Positions 25,301 through 37,795 of a DNA stretch of 64,000 bases are shown piece by piece. Source of the stretch: Paragonimus westermani (lineage: Eukaryota > Platyhelminthes > Trematoda > Plagiorchiida > Troglotrematidae); the NCBI GenBank assembly GCA_008508345.1, contig QNGE01000112.1, forward strand, positions 75,161 through 139,160, given 5' to 3'. The notes beneath the pieces are model-generated. The model did no database searches and was not told the origin of the DNA. It saw nothing but the letters and a program-made list of their open reading frames with translations. Position numbers and translations under genes: made by a program. Every line of letters begins with the position of its first letter. Position 1 is the stretch's first letter.

Positions 25301-26734
25301 TCGAACGTAGAAGCAAGGTTGTTAGTTTGCTCGTTGTAAGCTACAGCGCGTAATACAATTCGAGTTGGTTCCAAGCACTTGAACAACAGTTTACGCAATG
25401 AGATAAACAGCAACAATAGTGGGTCCTAGAGATTGTCCATAGTGGCTACGGGAAATGTCTGAAAAGATATGTCAGTGGACTAAAACCAGGCCGGTTACAG
25501 CGGTTTACAAAAATGAGGCGTAAAAACTTGTTAGTCCAGTAGTTCCACCAGTGTTCACCTATGATGTTAAAATTGGCAAAACAGACGGAAGGAATTTTGT
25601 TGGGCAGAATGGCACAATAGTTACCTGGTCAGAGGCTTTACCCACACAATGTACGGTAACACTGTAATTTAAGAAATCGTACGGCTTTGAGTATGGGATG
25701 GAAATGATGGGCAATGAATAGCTACTGTAGAAAATGGAGGGTTTTCGTCATGGTTATTACATGAATGATTCCATGCACGCGATTGGTGATGGAAGAATGT
25801 GAGTTTCGCTCGTGCGTAAATACATCTGTGGTGGAAATCTCTTGCTGCACGTGCAACCATTGATGAGCTGATCCGTTCAAGTTATTTCTCCGCCTAGCAT
25901 CGTGTACACTTTCCAATAACGTGGTTAGTGACGGAACACGCCAGACCCAATATTTATGTAGGACTGAAATTAGCCTGATTCATGTCAGTTTATTTAGCCA
26001 CGGTAACTTAATTTGAACACAATAATTAATAGTAAATCGTCAACAGCTTTCTACCAACTAGAAAAAACCGGGCGAAGAGTCAGGGCATTACAGCGTTTCG
26101 CTAGAAACGTTTGACAATAATTGTGTTGTGCTATCAGAAAAACACATCTGCGGCTGTCAAAACAATGTAGATTCGTCATGAGATGTCACCAAACAAAGGC
26201 AGACTAATGGGACAGCTGGTTGTCAACGTTTGCCTTTCTGCTAAGGTGCAACCACTTTTCTCATTCTTTCGATAGCCCTGTTTATTGCCGGCCGAAGGAC
26301 AGTGGGCTGCTTGACATCGGTGAATTTTTTCCTACCTTCTCGGATGGTATGGAGTGACTGGGTTAATTGCTAACCTGTGCAATTGCCACGGGAGAGATGA
26401 TCACTGTGATGAAAATGAGTGGTTGTAGTGCTGTGGTTCTGGATCCTGCATATATGGATCCAACAGACTGAGCAGTTACAAACGAGTGGTACCAACAGAA
26501 CAGCGTCTTGATGTCATGTGGGTTCACTGACCTGATGAGATTGATTTCGAACATTCGTGAGCTATATGTTGATTAGGTCTGCAACTAATAAATGATTGAT
26601 AATCTCCCGGCATTATTCATTATCCTCTACCATCTTTCATTTGCTGGAATAAGTACAAGCACTCCTAGATCAAAACACTTGATATGGTGTTAGTGAAACG
26701 TACACGCTTGAATATTGAACCAGCGAAAATCACC
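22328..26734. other. Gene-poor sequence downstream of TPST
   Basis: Only short frames occur on both strands, for example overlapping opposite frames around 22867-23199. None has a recognisable motif. No well-preserved mobile element is visible. Confidence 0.5.
22552..22557 (+). terminator. Possible TPST polyadenylation signal
   Basis: AATAAA lies about 225 bp after the TPST stop codon and is the first canonical signal seen downstream. No transcript data support it. Confidence 0.35.
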
Positions 26735-26750
26735 AGACCTAATTCAGATT
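26735..26750 (+). repeat. Left target-site duplication of the 26.75-kb SINE
   Basis: AGACCTAATTCAGATT is repeated with two differences at 27105-27120 (AGACCTACTTCAGTTT). It defines the element as 26751-27104. Confidence 0.75.
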
Positions 26751-27104
26751 ACTGATGAGTAGTCGGGGATTTGGTTATCGATTGGAGTTAACAGGCAGTA
26801 ACTGTGTCTCCTCCCGAGACGATCAGGCAACCTGATCATTGCTCACAACCGAGAGTGGTCGAGCGTTCAGATTGGATATGTCGGTCGTGCCTAAGGTGAG
26901 GTCAATGGCGCAGTGGTCAACACGGTTGACGCATGATTGGAATGGCCGGAGTTCAAATCCCTGCCGTGGCAGGATATGCACTACTGACGAACTCTAATGA
27001 GAGCGAAACTCGAGTCTAGCGCTTGTTTTCGAAAGAGGCTGGCTGGAAAGTCTATCGGAATGCAAAGGCTGCGATCAAATGTGAGTGATGGTCAACTTGA
27101 AAAT
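26751..27104 (+). mobile_element. Full-length tRNA-derived SINE with hammerhead (354 bp)
   Basis: The order is: a 5' segment ACTGATGAGTAGTCGGGGAT (reverse complement of the family 3' end); a head region shared with the 34.4- and 44.6-kb copies (CAACCTGATCATTGCTCACA; CGAGCGTTCAGATTGGATA); an A box TGGCGCAGTGGT (26906-26917); a B box AGTTCAAATCC (26950-26960); the ribozyme (26978-27022); and a tail ending GGTCAACTTGAAAAT. A/B spacing is tRNA-like, so internal pol III transcription is expected. No protein is encoded. It presumably borrows retrotransposition machinery in trans. Confidence 0.9.
26978..27022 (+). ncRNA. Type I hammerhead ribozyme motif
   Basis: Stem I is GCACTA (26978-26983) with TAGCGC (27017-27022), one mismatch. 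The core is CTGACGA (26984-26990). Stem II is ACTCT/AGAGC with its first pair broken (A/C). GAA is 27005-27007. Stem III is ACTC/GAGT (27008-27015). The cleavage base C17 is 27016. The core is intact but both helices are weakened, so activity is likely reduced. Confidence 0.8.
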
Positions 27105-27791
27105 AGACCTACTTCAGTTTTCTGTCATGATACCCTATTTGGTTATCGCTTTCAAGCGTTCTTACACCCCTAATATGGATACACCACTTCATATAATTGA
27201 ACCACTAAAACATGCTAGTGTCTGATGAAGACCTAGCCCATATTTTGGTTTCGAAGGCTAACGCGTTGGTTAAGAATATGGATGTAACATCCAAGTGGTT
27301 GGGGGGGTTCTCACTCAACACAGTAATTTTAATCGATCATTCCTGAAAGATAAATCTGATCGTCTTCGATGAGTTCTCAAAGTTTTGCATTCAATCTACT
27401 CAAGTATGAACAGGTCAGTTGACGCAGATGTACATCGATCCAATTGGTGGCCGCAGACATGTTTTGTGCTACGTGAGTGCACCCCGCAGGTTCTGATACC
27501 GGAACTGACACGTTTTGACAGATTCCATGTCAGACAAAGCATAAATCATTGCTTTAGGATTGTGTGAACTAAGTTTGAAGTGTTTGTTTCAGCACTTGCA
27601 ATCTGAATACTAACCTAAGGAAAGAACTAACCGCACAAGTGTAGGACAGGTTATCGGAGTACTTTCAGATTACAACACGAAATGAAAATATTAATGTAGG
27701 GAAAAGATTCGGAAAATCAACACACAGAATACTGGTGAGTAAAGAGATTTTCAGTAATACAGATTGGACATACTCCACAAGTTTTCAGTCC

Positions 27792-27850
27792 CGTAGACTT
27801 CCCAGTCAGTGCCTCTAAGAAAAAAAGCACGAGATTTAACTTTAATTCTT
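27792..27850 (-). mobile_element. Old SINE relic, minus half of a head-to-head pair
   Basis: On the minus strand it reads GTTAAATCTCGTGCTTTTTT, then AGAGGCACTGACTGGGAAGT, matching the post-ribozyme part of the family (ACTCGAGTCTAGTGCTTG...GAGGCTGGCTGGAAAGT). It is short and diverged. Confidence 0.5.
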
Positions 27851-27879
27851 GTCGGGACCGTCGAAAACGCAATAGTCAG

Positions 27880-28055
27880 CAGGGTTTCCACACGAAAGCA
27901 TGGGTTTTGTTCTAAACCCGGTTATGACTAGGATATAAATTATTAACAAACTTTAACAAAAGTGAAACTCAGGTTTAATGCTTCTCTTCTGAAAAGGCTG
28001 ACTGAAAATTCTGTGAATTTAACGGCTGCGATCAGTTATGTGACGTTCAGTTTTT
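27880..28055 (+). mobile_element. Old SINE relic, plus half of a head-to-head pair
   Basis: It has a B-box-like TTCTAAACCCGGTTATGAC, then AAAAGTGAAACTCAGGTTTA (ribozyme remnant GCGAAACTCGAGTC), AAAGGCTGACTGAAAATTCT, and GGCTGCGATCAGTTATGTGA. The order and spacing match the family. The CTGACGA core is lost. Confidence 0.6.
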
Positions 28056-28916
28056 CAACAGCAGACTACTACTGGCAATGTATGAAGTATATGAGGACTC
28101 GAAGTTTAATGCGTGATAAACTTCTGCCGCTAGCCAATGTTCATAGGTTTAATATGGACGTTCTCTTCTATGTGACTGGTTTATGCCGGTATTCGCGCGA
28201 TATTCGCTTTGTGGTATACTTACCTTACTATCATTTTATGGAAAACTTTGATTGTGTGATGATAGGATGAATGGAGTGTTCATAATGTTACAAAAAAAAA
28301 TATAGGTGAATGCATGGTTGTGGTTGAGCAACGTCTCGAACAATATTTAGGTGGACTTACTTTAAACGTGTACATACATGGGTATTTGATCACATCTTAC
28401 ACGTTCATGCGACACATTTTTAGTCCATTTGTGATTAAATGAAAGTGACGTTCAATTTATACTGTACAGAACCCTAATATGTACTGGTGTAAATATGTAT
28501 ATATAATCGTTACTTTCTACTGATATGTTATTCTGGGATGCCTTTGAGTTTTAACATCAACTTACTGCTCGATAGATTACATCTTTGTTCTAATTGCCCT
28601 GCAGAATTGGCGTCAAGAGGAATGATTAACATTTCAGTTTTATGTCTTTAGAAGTGCCAAAGACTCATGGGTTGGTTTGCGTCCCAAAAGATACTCGAAT
28701 AAATGCAATCTGAACATATCGTACTAAGCTTTCTTCCAAAGGGATTAGTTTAGTCAACTTCCCTTGAAAAATGCTGAATTCGGTAGATGTGCATAGTGAA
28801 AATAATGTTGCACATAGGGTGATTAACAAGACATGTGAGGTAGTATGTTCAGAACCATATTGTTGGTAATTTGTTCAGGGTCGATTGGTTTAGCTGAAAT
28901 GTCACTCACATTCCCT

Positions 28917-28940
28917 CACACACACACACACACACACACA
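28917..28940 (+). repeat. (CA)12 microsatellite
   Basis: Twelve perfect CA units. No gene context. Confidence 0.95.
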
Positions 28941-29344
28941 GTCCGGTTCAAACAATAGCAATGGACTTCAGTTTTGTACTACAGAGAGCTCATGAAAAGC
29001 AAATATATACATCACGGCTAGAATTTTAGTTATTATCCACGATTTAATGTGAATTTGTTGATCACCGGTTTGTTGCATTAACATAAGGCAAGAGCGTATT
29101 ATCAACCCAATGTAACTCTGAGTAGTCATGAAATGTGGATGGACTTCAAGTCAGTTAAATCCATGAGTTCTTGTTTACGATTATTACACTGCATCCAGGG
29201 CTTAATGGTTAGCATGATTCAGGTTTATCCAGGAATTCTGAACTTGATCGATTTAGGCTGGTAAGACAATTCCTGGTTTCCCTAAATGTGTTGAAGCAAA
29301 CTGAACAATAACCGCAAGAGAATGTAGTTACGATTTCATGTAAG

Positions 29345-29480
29345 TGAGTCACACATCATGACACCAACGGTTCAGTGGTCCTCACGGTGATCACATGAGG
29401 ACCTAGTTGTGGCAGGGAGATTCAGAGTTGATTAGCTCTACTAAGAGTGACACCCGGGATTTCAATCGAAACTACCCGAG
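29345..29480 (+). mobile_element. Possible very old SINE relic
   Basis: GGTTCAGTGGTCCTCACGGT resembles the A-box region, and TTGTGGCAGGGAGATTCAGA with CTCTACTAAGAGTGACACCC resembles the start of the ribozyme with stem II. Similarity is weak and could be chance. Confidence 0.3.
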
Positions 29481-32400
29481 AAACATAAGTAGCTGCGAAA
29501 TTTACTACCAGATGTAAGTGAAATCAAATTTAAGATAATCTACCTCTCTACTAAATATCAATGTGCGAACAGCACCCAGTAAGCTGACTGGTTCCTGCGT
29601 TTCCACCCTAATTCAAGGTTCTGATCAAATCATCGTGCGGGTCAACATAAGAATTACCGTCCTCATACCAGACTTTCTGGCAACCCAGGCGTTACTCACA
29701 AACGAATTTAGTAGAAAGGTTGGATAAGACAATATAGTTGTATCTATCATGAAGCCTCCCGTGTTTTGAGAAGAATGGCCGGAAATTAACCCACTCTCAT
29801 GTCAACAATACGTACTACTAAGAAGCATCAACCAGAACGGAAATTGCGAAAATCACATTTAAAATTGAACGTTCTATTTATCCACGCCCAAGCATTCTCT
29901 CCAATGCTATAATACTGCGGTGCACAGTGGTGAAAGTGAACGGCGTTGAAGTTAAACAACCTAAGTGCCGGAATACTTATGAACATTCACCGTGCGTTGT
30001 GAAGTCTTTCCTGTGGTCGTCATCGATCTACACCTCATAGGATCCATTTTGTGTGCGATTATTCTTGGGAAATAACCCACGGTGTAACCAAAAATCACTG
30101 AAACACCGTCTCACTGGAGTACTTTTAGAATGTTTTGCAAGTTCCATCTACTGTTGCGTTTTTCACCACGATTACAATTCAGTTCAACGGAAAATAAGTA
30201 TCGCCAAACCCTTTGTTTTCTAATGTACTATCTTCATTGACGGATTGGAGAATATTTCCGCGAAGTTCTATCTACACGTTGCTTCTGGGATGAACTGCAT
30301 GTTACAAATGGCTGGTGTTTGTACATCATCTCGCAACAATAATACCCTGGTTTCAAAGCCTGTTCAGTGGGGATCAGTGATCATACGGCTCCATAATTTC
30401 TGACATCTCCTGCAGCAATGGTTTCCAGTCGAGTGAGGGGATAAAGTTGGTCAATCTACGAGTTGTGACCAACAGATGAGCAACTACAATAATTCTTCTA
30501 TCGTGGCACGTAAGCTCATATTGTGAAGTCGTGATCAATATCTTGTTCAGTAAGAACGGGCCGGTTCGTTCACATATATGTCCAGGAAACAGCACACCTA
30601 GACAATCGGTTTTAAATAATGCTTCAAACGTCCCTGACAAGTAATGTAGCGAAACGATGAACATCAAACTGCCCCCATTTTCAAACAAAGATCATTTCAA
30701 AATATTCAAGAAAAACAGTGGGAGATATACTTGTATGTTTCCTGTCTAAAAGACTGAAAGTAGAAAATCTAACTTTTGAAGTTTTGATTAGTTTTTCCAG
30801 ACATTAGTTGTGTAAGTTTAAACAGTTATGCCTTCGCAGAGAACTTTGGGCACGCGAGTAAATTTAGAGGAGATTCTCACCGCAAACATTTTATGCTGTC
30901 GGTATAATCGTGAGACACGCATGAATGGTATTAGGTATAAAACACAGACATTGTATAACCCCGATGAAAGTAGTGAACGGAGACATGATTTAACAAGTCA
31001 GCGTTCGATTAGGCTGTAACGACATCCATCAATTTCACTTTGAGGAGGTCAATTCTACGACCACCACTGCACACGATATCGATCACGAAGAGAGACAAGT
31101 TGGAGTACGTGGAAGATAGTTGATTATGCAACATGAACCGTGCTGACGAGTTGTGCACACTGTCAGGGCGATAGTGAAATGAAGGTACCACAGTGGACAT
31201 GATGAATGATAATAAAATGTCGACCTGAGATAAAAACGTGGATTCATGGTGGCCAATCCTTAACATAAATTTATTTACTTACTGAGTTAATCAACCCATA
31301 CATTTACAACAGCATAAGATAATCACGTTTGCTAGCCGGACACGGTAGCACACAAACCAAATCTTTAGCGTGGTCAACACACCCTGTTTCATTCAAATAC
31401 GTATCGCAGAATATTGGGTAACTTCGGTTGCCGAAGGAGCACTCTAAATTTTACACCCTAACATGTTTCTGGAGCGCCCGACTGACGTAGTTGAAGTCAC
31501 TGTTACCAGTACGTTCACAAGTAAATTCGGAAATCACAAAAAGGTAACCCATATCTGTTCTCGGTGTACGAACACCCGGGTTTGACCACGTGGATACAGT
31601 CGCACAGTAATGCTGAACACTTTGGGAACTTTTCAGTTTACTTCGAAACAATCCACAGTGTGTATCCGTCTTGTTCAAGCTAATGATGGTTACGAACAAA
31701 ATCTATCACGATTGTTCCGCACGAACTGAGAACCCTACTGAATAGGATCAAAATGAGAGCTCATTGAAACGATGCTGAGACAAGTACTGAAGTGATCGTA
31801 CTGACCTACCCAATGTGCGTCCAATAAATTTTTACTTGGCAGGACCATAGTTTTTGACGTATATTTCTACAATAGTTTTAAATATTTTCTCAAGCACTTA
31901 TACTGAAAGAACTATTCGAATAATGAGCGTCACTTTCACAAACTTACTGGACGTACTTAAGTCTTGCCGGGTGAGTGAGAACCTTCTGCCAACTCGTAGT
32001 AAGCAAAAGCCATATACCCAATATTGGCTAGCTGAAAAATAATGTGTTGCACATCTTCAGAACGGGCATGGTCTTTTCTTAAATCACCGCTTTGCATAAC
32101 AACAGCATGATTATTGAGTCTGATGAGTTAACTATACAGAACTTCTGTACAATACTGTTACATATCTGTTTGGTCAGCATCCATCCCGAAAGTCCAGGGT
32201 TAACATTGATCAAAACCTTGTATTCAGATATGTTTAACAAAGCCTGCTTGCAGGTTCACTTTAGATCGCATTAATTTGCTCAATATGCTAAACATGAACT
32301 TCAATAGAGGAGTTGGAAATGGTTTTGTGCAATGCATCACTCCAACACATTTCAGTAAATATCAAAATATCACTCATATAACGCCAGTACAAGTGAGTCT

Positions 32401-34333
32401 GACTGGTAATGATTTGCCTTCCGCCGCAATGTACGCAACGAGATTATCGGCCAGTACTGAGTTGAATTGTCTGAATATAACACCATCGATATATGTACTG
32501 CCAGTTCCTTGGAAGTAGAACTTCACGTTGGTTTTGTGCAGTAACAGAATACTTTCTGGCTCGAACGTAAACAATCCAATGCTCAACCGATGTGTCAATA
32601 TAGTGACAGATTATAACAACCGCCTAAGTCCAGGCTGGCCATATGTTTGTTGATACAGTCCAAACCATCGGGTAGGTCGGTTAGCTCAGAATTGTTTATC
32701 GGAGTTTTCAAACCACCGATTGCTTTGTACGCTGAAGAATTTGAGGCAGGCACTGTAGCAGCTTGTGTTTTGACGAATTGGAGATGAATATCGTTGGCCT
32801 CAATATTAGGCTAACCTTGTGGGATTTGAATAAGTCAGGCAGCTTAAGATTATACGGTCCTCTAGGTATAAATTGTTTTTTTGACTGATAATCAAATTTT
32901 CTTTTGTACAACAGTTGTACGTCATAACGTGTTTTTCGGACCGCAGTATGTACCTGATGGGGCGCAGGGGATTACCTATGTTCAAGAGATACTGTATAGA
33001 GACTGTTTCTGTCTTTTATGTTCGAATTTGTTTAGGAGAAAGCTGTTTTTTGTTTGGATCAGTGTTGTTTGTCATCACGTCTTGGGTATTTCAATATGAA
33101 CCGGTTCTGTTAGCAACTATACGAATACTGATCGAACAGAAGCACGGGGTGGTAGTTGCGGATATGATGACGGAGAAAAAGTGTGGGATATTTTATACCG
33201 CTCAAGGCATCCACGTAAACCCTTCCTATTATGTAAATGTCATGGCACTCTATGGACAAGTGAAAAATTACAACCCGTGATTCGTGCGAGTGAACTTAAC
33301 TGTGTTTGTAGCTATAAGAAAATAGCACTTCTCCGGTTGATATATGGATCTTGAACTTTGAAGGTTTAACCTTGTCGACGGCCGGAAACCCACACCAATG
33401 TTTCAATAACTGGCTCATTCAGTAACGTGGTAATTTCACGCTTTCTACAGATTGCGAGTACACGATTTGTCTGGAGATGGTCGGGAGGAATAAACACCAT
33501 CTGGAGGTCTAGGTCACTGAAAACATGATTTACATGCACAGCTGTAAGTTTCAGTAATTCTGATAGGCTAACGAAAAGCGAGTCCTGAATCGTGAACAAA
33601 TGCCTACAGAATCATGTGGTAATAAACGAAACTTTTTTGAATACGAATGATGAAAGCGGACATCATTTCGGGAATCTTTGTTGTGTGTGGAGCTTGTGAC
33701 ATTAAAAGGATTGGTTTCTGAGATGCTGTAAAATTATTTGGTGGAACCATCAACTTCTGTTTATCTACTTTCCAGCATGATATAGTTGAACGTTTTCACA
33801 CATTTGTGCAGTCCCTAACATTCAAAGCTAAAGCGCAGTTTGTTGTGGTAGAACGGCTGGTGCTCAGTCTGTATTGCGTCACGCATTTATGTGCTGAGGA
33901 AGGACGGCTGGATAGTTCAAACTCATACTGAGGAGCTTCTATTCAAGTCCTGCCTGCAAGTGTTGAAGAATTTTGTATGCTGGTCCAACCTGGGGATGTC
34001 ACAAATTTTTAGGCTGTGCACCTGGAACGCAGGTTACTAGACTAGACTGAGTGTCTTTCTATCCTAGTGACGCTTCAGGAGACGATATAATCGGTGTGCA
34101 ACACTTCTCACTACGTCGGCTAGAAACCTAACAACGCTGTGTTTATTTTCAGACAAACTACTTTGAATATAGCTGTATATGGAAAAAAACACTGTTACTC
34201 AGCAAACTATAAGCTTATTTGTCATTTGTATACCATGGTTGATTATTCCATTTTGCGCACAGAAATGCGCATGCGTCACCTAGACATATTATGAGACAGT
34301 TATTCGCAAAGAATTTCTTATTCTACACAGTGG

Positions 34334-34350
34334 TAGTGAGTATTCTTATT
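34334..34350 (+). repeat. Left target-site duplication of the 34.4-kb SINE
   Basis: TAGTGAGTATTCTTATT recurs at 34727-34743 as TAGTGAGCATTCTTATT, one mismatch in 17. It bounds the element exactly. Confidence 0.9.
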
Positions 34351-34726
34351 TCCAAGTTGACCATCACTCATATTCGATGGAAGCCTTCGAATTCAGATAG
34401 ACTTTCCAGCCAGCCTGTTTCGAAAACAAGAACTAGACTCGAGTTTTGCTCCTTAATAAATCTCGTCAGTAGTGCATATCCTGCCACGGCAGGGATTTGA
34501 ACTCCGGCCATTCCAATCATGAGTCAACCGTGTTAACCACTGCGCCATTGACCTCACCTTAGGCACGACCGACTTATCCAATCTGAACGCTCAACCACTC
34601 TCGGTTGTGAGCAATGATCAGGTTGCCTGATCGTCTCGAGAGGAGACACAGTAACTGTCCTGTTAGCTCCAATCGATAACCCCTCGATTAGGACTAACAA
34701 GACAGGTCGAAATCTCTACACAATGA
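34351..34726 (-). mobile_element. Full-length tRNA-derived SINE with mutated hammerhead (376 bp)
   Basis: On the minus strand: a head region with GGGGTTATCGATTGGAGC and CGAGACGATCAGGCAACC, then an A box TGGCGCAGTGGT (34536-34547), a B box AGTTCAAATCC (34493-34503), a degraded ribozyme (34430-34475), and a tail ending GGTCAACTTGGA. The head carries extra 5' sequence (to about 34726) absent from the 26.75-kb copy. The 17-bp duplication shows a genuine retrotransposition-type insertion. Confidence 0.9.
34430..34475 (-). ncRNA. Hammerhead relic lacking G12
   Basis: On the minus strand GCACTA and CTGACGA are intact. Stem II is GATTT-ATTAA-GGAGC with one mismatch and two G/U pairs. The base that should be G12 is A (complement of 34447), and stem I has a mismatch. 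G12 acts as general base in the hammerhead, so this copy is predicted inactive. Confidence 0.8.
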
Positions 34727-35296
34727 TAGTGAGCATTCTTATTCCACCGAACATACAGTTCCCATTCTACAAATAAAGTAGTTAATTGCGTACTTCCATC
34801 GTGATCTCGACGGTTACATTTAGCCGATTAGTGCGGAGTATTATTCGCAAAATGCAGCTTGCATCTTTCAAAGCGAGGCATTAGACAGAAGATTCACTTC
34901 CGCCTTATTCTGTCTGTTACGGACTCGACATCTGTCTATGGTTTGCAGGCGGTGGGGAATACTGGCGCCTAATACATGTCGTGTTTCAGTTGTGATGTCA
35001 TTTTTAGACATACCGGTTGTGGTTACTTCCGTGTGTCCGTAGATACGAACCGATTGTGGTCATCAAGATTGTGTGAACATGTAGCCCGTTGATTTATGCC
35101 AACTGGCTGATGCCGTTTCATTCAATTTGTTACACAAATTTTTATATGTATTGTTTGATACTGGTGTCGTTGGAACACGATTATGCTGGTTAAATTTTTG
35201 GCAGGCAATTTGGAGGATTTTCGTTGTTGCGACTAGAATAGCACATAGTTGAGTTTAGTAATCACACGTACACAGAGATTTTATCTGGGCACTTGG

Positions 35297-35440
35297 AAAG
35301 AAGCAACAGACTTGTGTTTCATCCTCATTAAAGCACGTCAATAGTGTATCTCCGCAACAGGACCGGTATTGCGAATACGAACACACCGTTTGTGATGAAA
35401 ACACGTTGATCAGTTTGCCACTGATCTCGGTTGGGTAGGA
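35297..35440 (-). mobile_element. Old SINE relic with recognisable ribozyme remnant
   Basis: On the minus strand: an A-box-like CAGTGGCAAACTGATCAACG, then TACACTATTGACGTGC, TTTAATGAGGATGAAACACA and AGTCTGTTGCTT. The order stem I, TGACG, stem II, GAAAC, AGTC of the hammerhead is retained with many substitutions. Confidence 0.65.
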
Positions 35441-35529
35441 CTGAATTATTATCAGCCAACATTCAATCACATGGGGGACGATCGAGAAATTTGAACACCA
35501 CTCACGAGTGAATGTGGATGTTTGCATAT

Positions 35530-35660
35530 TACTGCTGATTAGTCAGGGATTTGGTTTATTTCCACGTTGAACACATTCAGATAGATTATCCAGCTGGCTG
35601 GAAAGTCCATCTGATTGCGAGAGCTGCGATCAAATGTGAGTGGTGTTCAGCATGAAGATT
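35530..35660. repeat. Foldback of two SINE 3' ends
   Basis: The left part is the reverse complement of the SINE 3' end (TTAGTCAGGGATTTGGTTTA...CAGATAGATTATCCAG). The right part is the same end forward (CTGGAAAGTCCATCTGATTG...GCTGCGATCAAATGTGAG). The centre is CCAGCTGG. TTTGCATAT flanks both sides (35521-35529 and 35661-35669), a likely 9-bp target-site duplication. Confidence 0.7.
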
Positions 35661-35688
35661 TTTGCATATACCATTGCAATCATGCTTA

Positions 35689-35790
35689 ATATGAGGTCAC
35701 TGGCGCACCGGTCAACACGATGATCTAATGGGATCATGGCCAAGGTTTTAATCCAGACCTTAGTAAGCAGACGCATCGAGACTTCTGTTT
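35689..35790 (+). mobile_element. SINE tRNA-region relic
   Basis: ATATGAGGTCACTGGCGCAC followed by CGGTCAACACGATGATCTAA matches the family A-box region, and AAGGTTTTAATCCAGACC the B-box region. The ribozyme that should follow is not recognisable. Confidence 0.55.
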
Positions 35791-37674
35791 GACCAGTATA
35801 GTAATTTCAACTAAGGCAGATCTTATCAACCAGCTCGAAAGATGCGGATATTTTGTTTCTAAAATCGAACAACAATGATGATTGGTCATGTGTTTTGCGT
35901 TTCTGTAGACCTTCATTTCCACATCTTTTGGGAAAACATGTTAAACTCGGGTTTCGATCAAATCAATGGCATGATATTGTGTCAACTATCACTGTTAAGT
36001 TGTGTATTACAGTCTCATAACATAGAGGTCATCAATCAAATTTTGGAAGTTTGTTGTCGGAGTGACAGAAATAATGCAGGTTATAACGGTTTCAAGGAAC
36101 ATGCAAACATAGGAGAGCAAATGACAGAATTCACTAGAATAATATATCAGTTGCCAAGATGAAACAAAGATTAACGGCGGATTGTTGTTGCTCCTTGTCT
36201 TGCCAATAAACCCCAAAGGTGGCTTAGCCGAAGTGAAACACGTATATAGGTGCGAGGCACATTTCTAGATCACTGTGAACAATGAAGTTCAATTTTTAAC
36301 ATAACATTATTTGAAAGATCACGATTTCGGACTATGCTGATTCGGTTGAGCAGAAGATCTTAACTCAAGTGATCCCTTTATAACAACAAGGTTTTTTGTT
36401 ACAGACGGCCAATCAGATGAACAGAGCAAAGCAATATCATGGGTTCAGATATAGAGGAGAAACAATGGGATGCTCTGTAACATAACACATGGATAAACAC
36501 GGAAGGTTAGCCACTACCTGTGGTTCACCAGTCACGGAGGTTAAGAGTATGCGACCAAACGAACACAACAAGCTAAAACAGTGTAAATTGTGCCAAGATA
36601 CACTCAAAATGGACACAACAAAATTAATACTGGTATTTCTGCTTCAGACTTTTTTCCATCGTAAACCAAATTCCCTCACTAGGCGCAAGCACAAATCGTT
36701 GTGTTGTCGTAAGCAAACGTATGGCGCTCCAAGTATCCTTCGTCACACCAGCTTTTTCATGACAAGACAAAGCGATCTATTAATGGCATCATGACCTTTC
36801 AAAACTTGTGACGTATCGTGTGTGATGTTTGACTTCATACACAAGCAGACTTAGGCTTTATCATGGGTTGTAAAAAGCATGATTGAATTGAGTTGAAGAA
36901 AAACAGTCAGAATTCTAAGTTCTGTGATTCTGTTCCAAACATACCAGTATCACCAATGCACATAAGATTTTGCGTACTAAATGGGAAACACCGACCTCAA
37001 ATGCGAGATGTTCCCATCTAGGGCAATTGTTTTTATCGATTCATTAACCACAATTACTTCTGACAGCCAGAAAAGAGTACTACCAATTCGTTTTAACACT
37101 CTGCTACAAGTACTACAAGCCACAACTATGATGCTATATTTCGATTTTTTGATTGAGTTTTGGAAAGGAAATCCGCAGCTAAGTTTCACCTTACGTAGAG
37201 CTCGCCAGTATGATATAGGTTTGTCAGATTAATAAAAATTTGAAAACAGAATAAACAGCATCCCCTTCAGGCAAGGACCACCCGGTATAATGAGAGGTTA
37301 GCTGATAACTCAGAAAGAATTGTTGTGTTGCCTATGAGGCCGACAGATTGGTTGTCTGTAAGTGTCTCAAATATTTCATTGAATCTGTGTTCAATAACCA
37401 AATTTCATCTGATTTCCGCTGGAACTGTGAACTGTTCTGATGTGTTCATTCCGATGTGAAGTAGTGATCTGAACTCAGTTTCGCCTGTTTTCTAGTAACA
37501 TAAAACTAGCTCTTAATAGCAAGACTAACGCTAAGCTATTCAACACTTACGGTCTATCAGTGGTTGGTGTGGACTGTTGGTAATAACATTTTAGAAGAAC
37601 TCACGACGGACAATGGAAATTATTAAATATTAATCGAACGTGATTGCATTCATGTAGTGAGTCTGTCTTACAAA

Positions 37675-37795
37675 AATGTTGAAAGTTGGTTGTCCTTTCA
37701 GACTGAACATCACTCAGAACGGAACTAACATTTTTCATTTAGATAGACTTCTCACTCAGAAACCGCAAAGGCGAAGAACTAGAATGAGATGTACC
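37675..37795 (-). mobile_element. Old SINE 3'-end relic
   Basis: On the plus strand, GACTGAACATCACTCAGAA, TAGATAGACTTCTCACTCAG and AAGAACTAGAATGAGATG are degraded forms of the complement of the family tail and post-ribozyme region. Confidence 0.5.

Larger units (their letters stand above)
27121..34333. other. Gene-poor sequence with SINE relics and a CA microsatellite
   Basis: Apart from the listed relics and (CA)12, I see only short unmatched frames. The open frame of about 100 codons at 27962-28270 is mostly SINE relic and not a gene. Confidence 0.5.

Noticed and set aside
26900..26975. tRNA gene
   Set aside because: A and B boxes are tRNA-like, but the same block recurs in several copies with the ribozyme and tail attached and no clean acceptor stem, so it is a SINE head.
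27962..28270. 102-codon open frame as a gene
   Set aside because: Most of its first half is SINE relic on the same strand.
28917..28940. CA repeat as a functional element
   Set aside because: Ordinary microsatellite.
32881..33280. Overlapping plus-strand frames (121 codons) as a gene
   Set aside because: Hydrophobic, low-complexity translation with no family signature, and two frames equally open.
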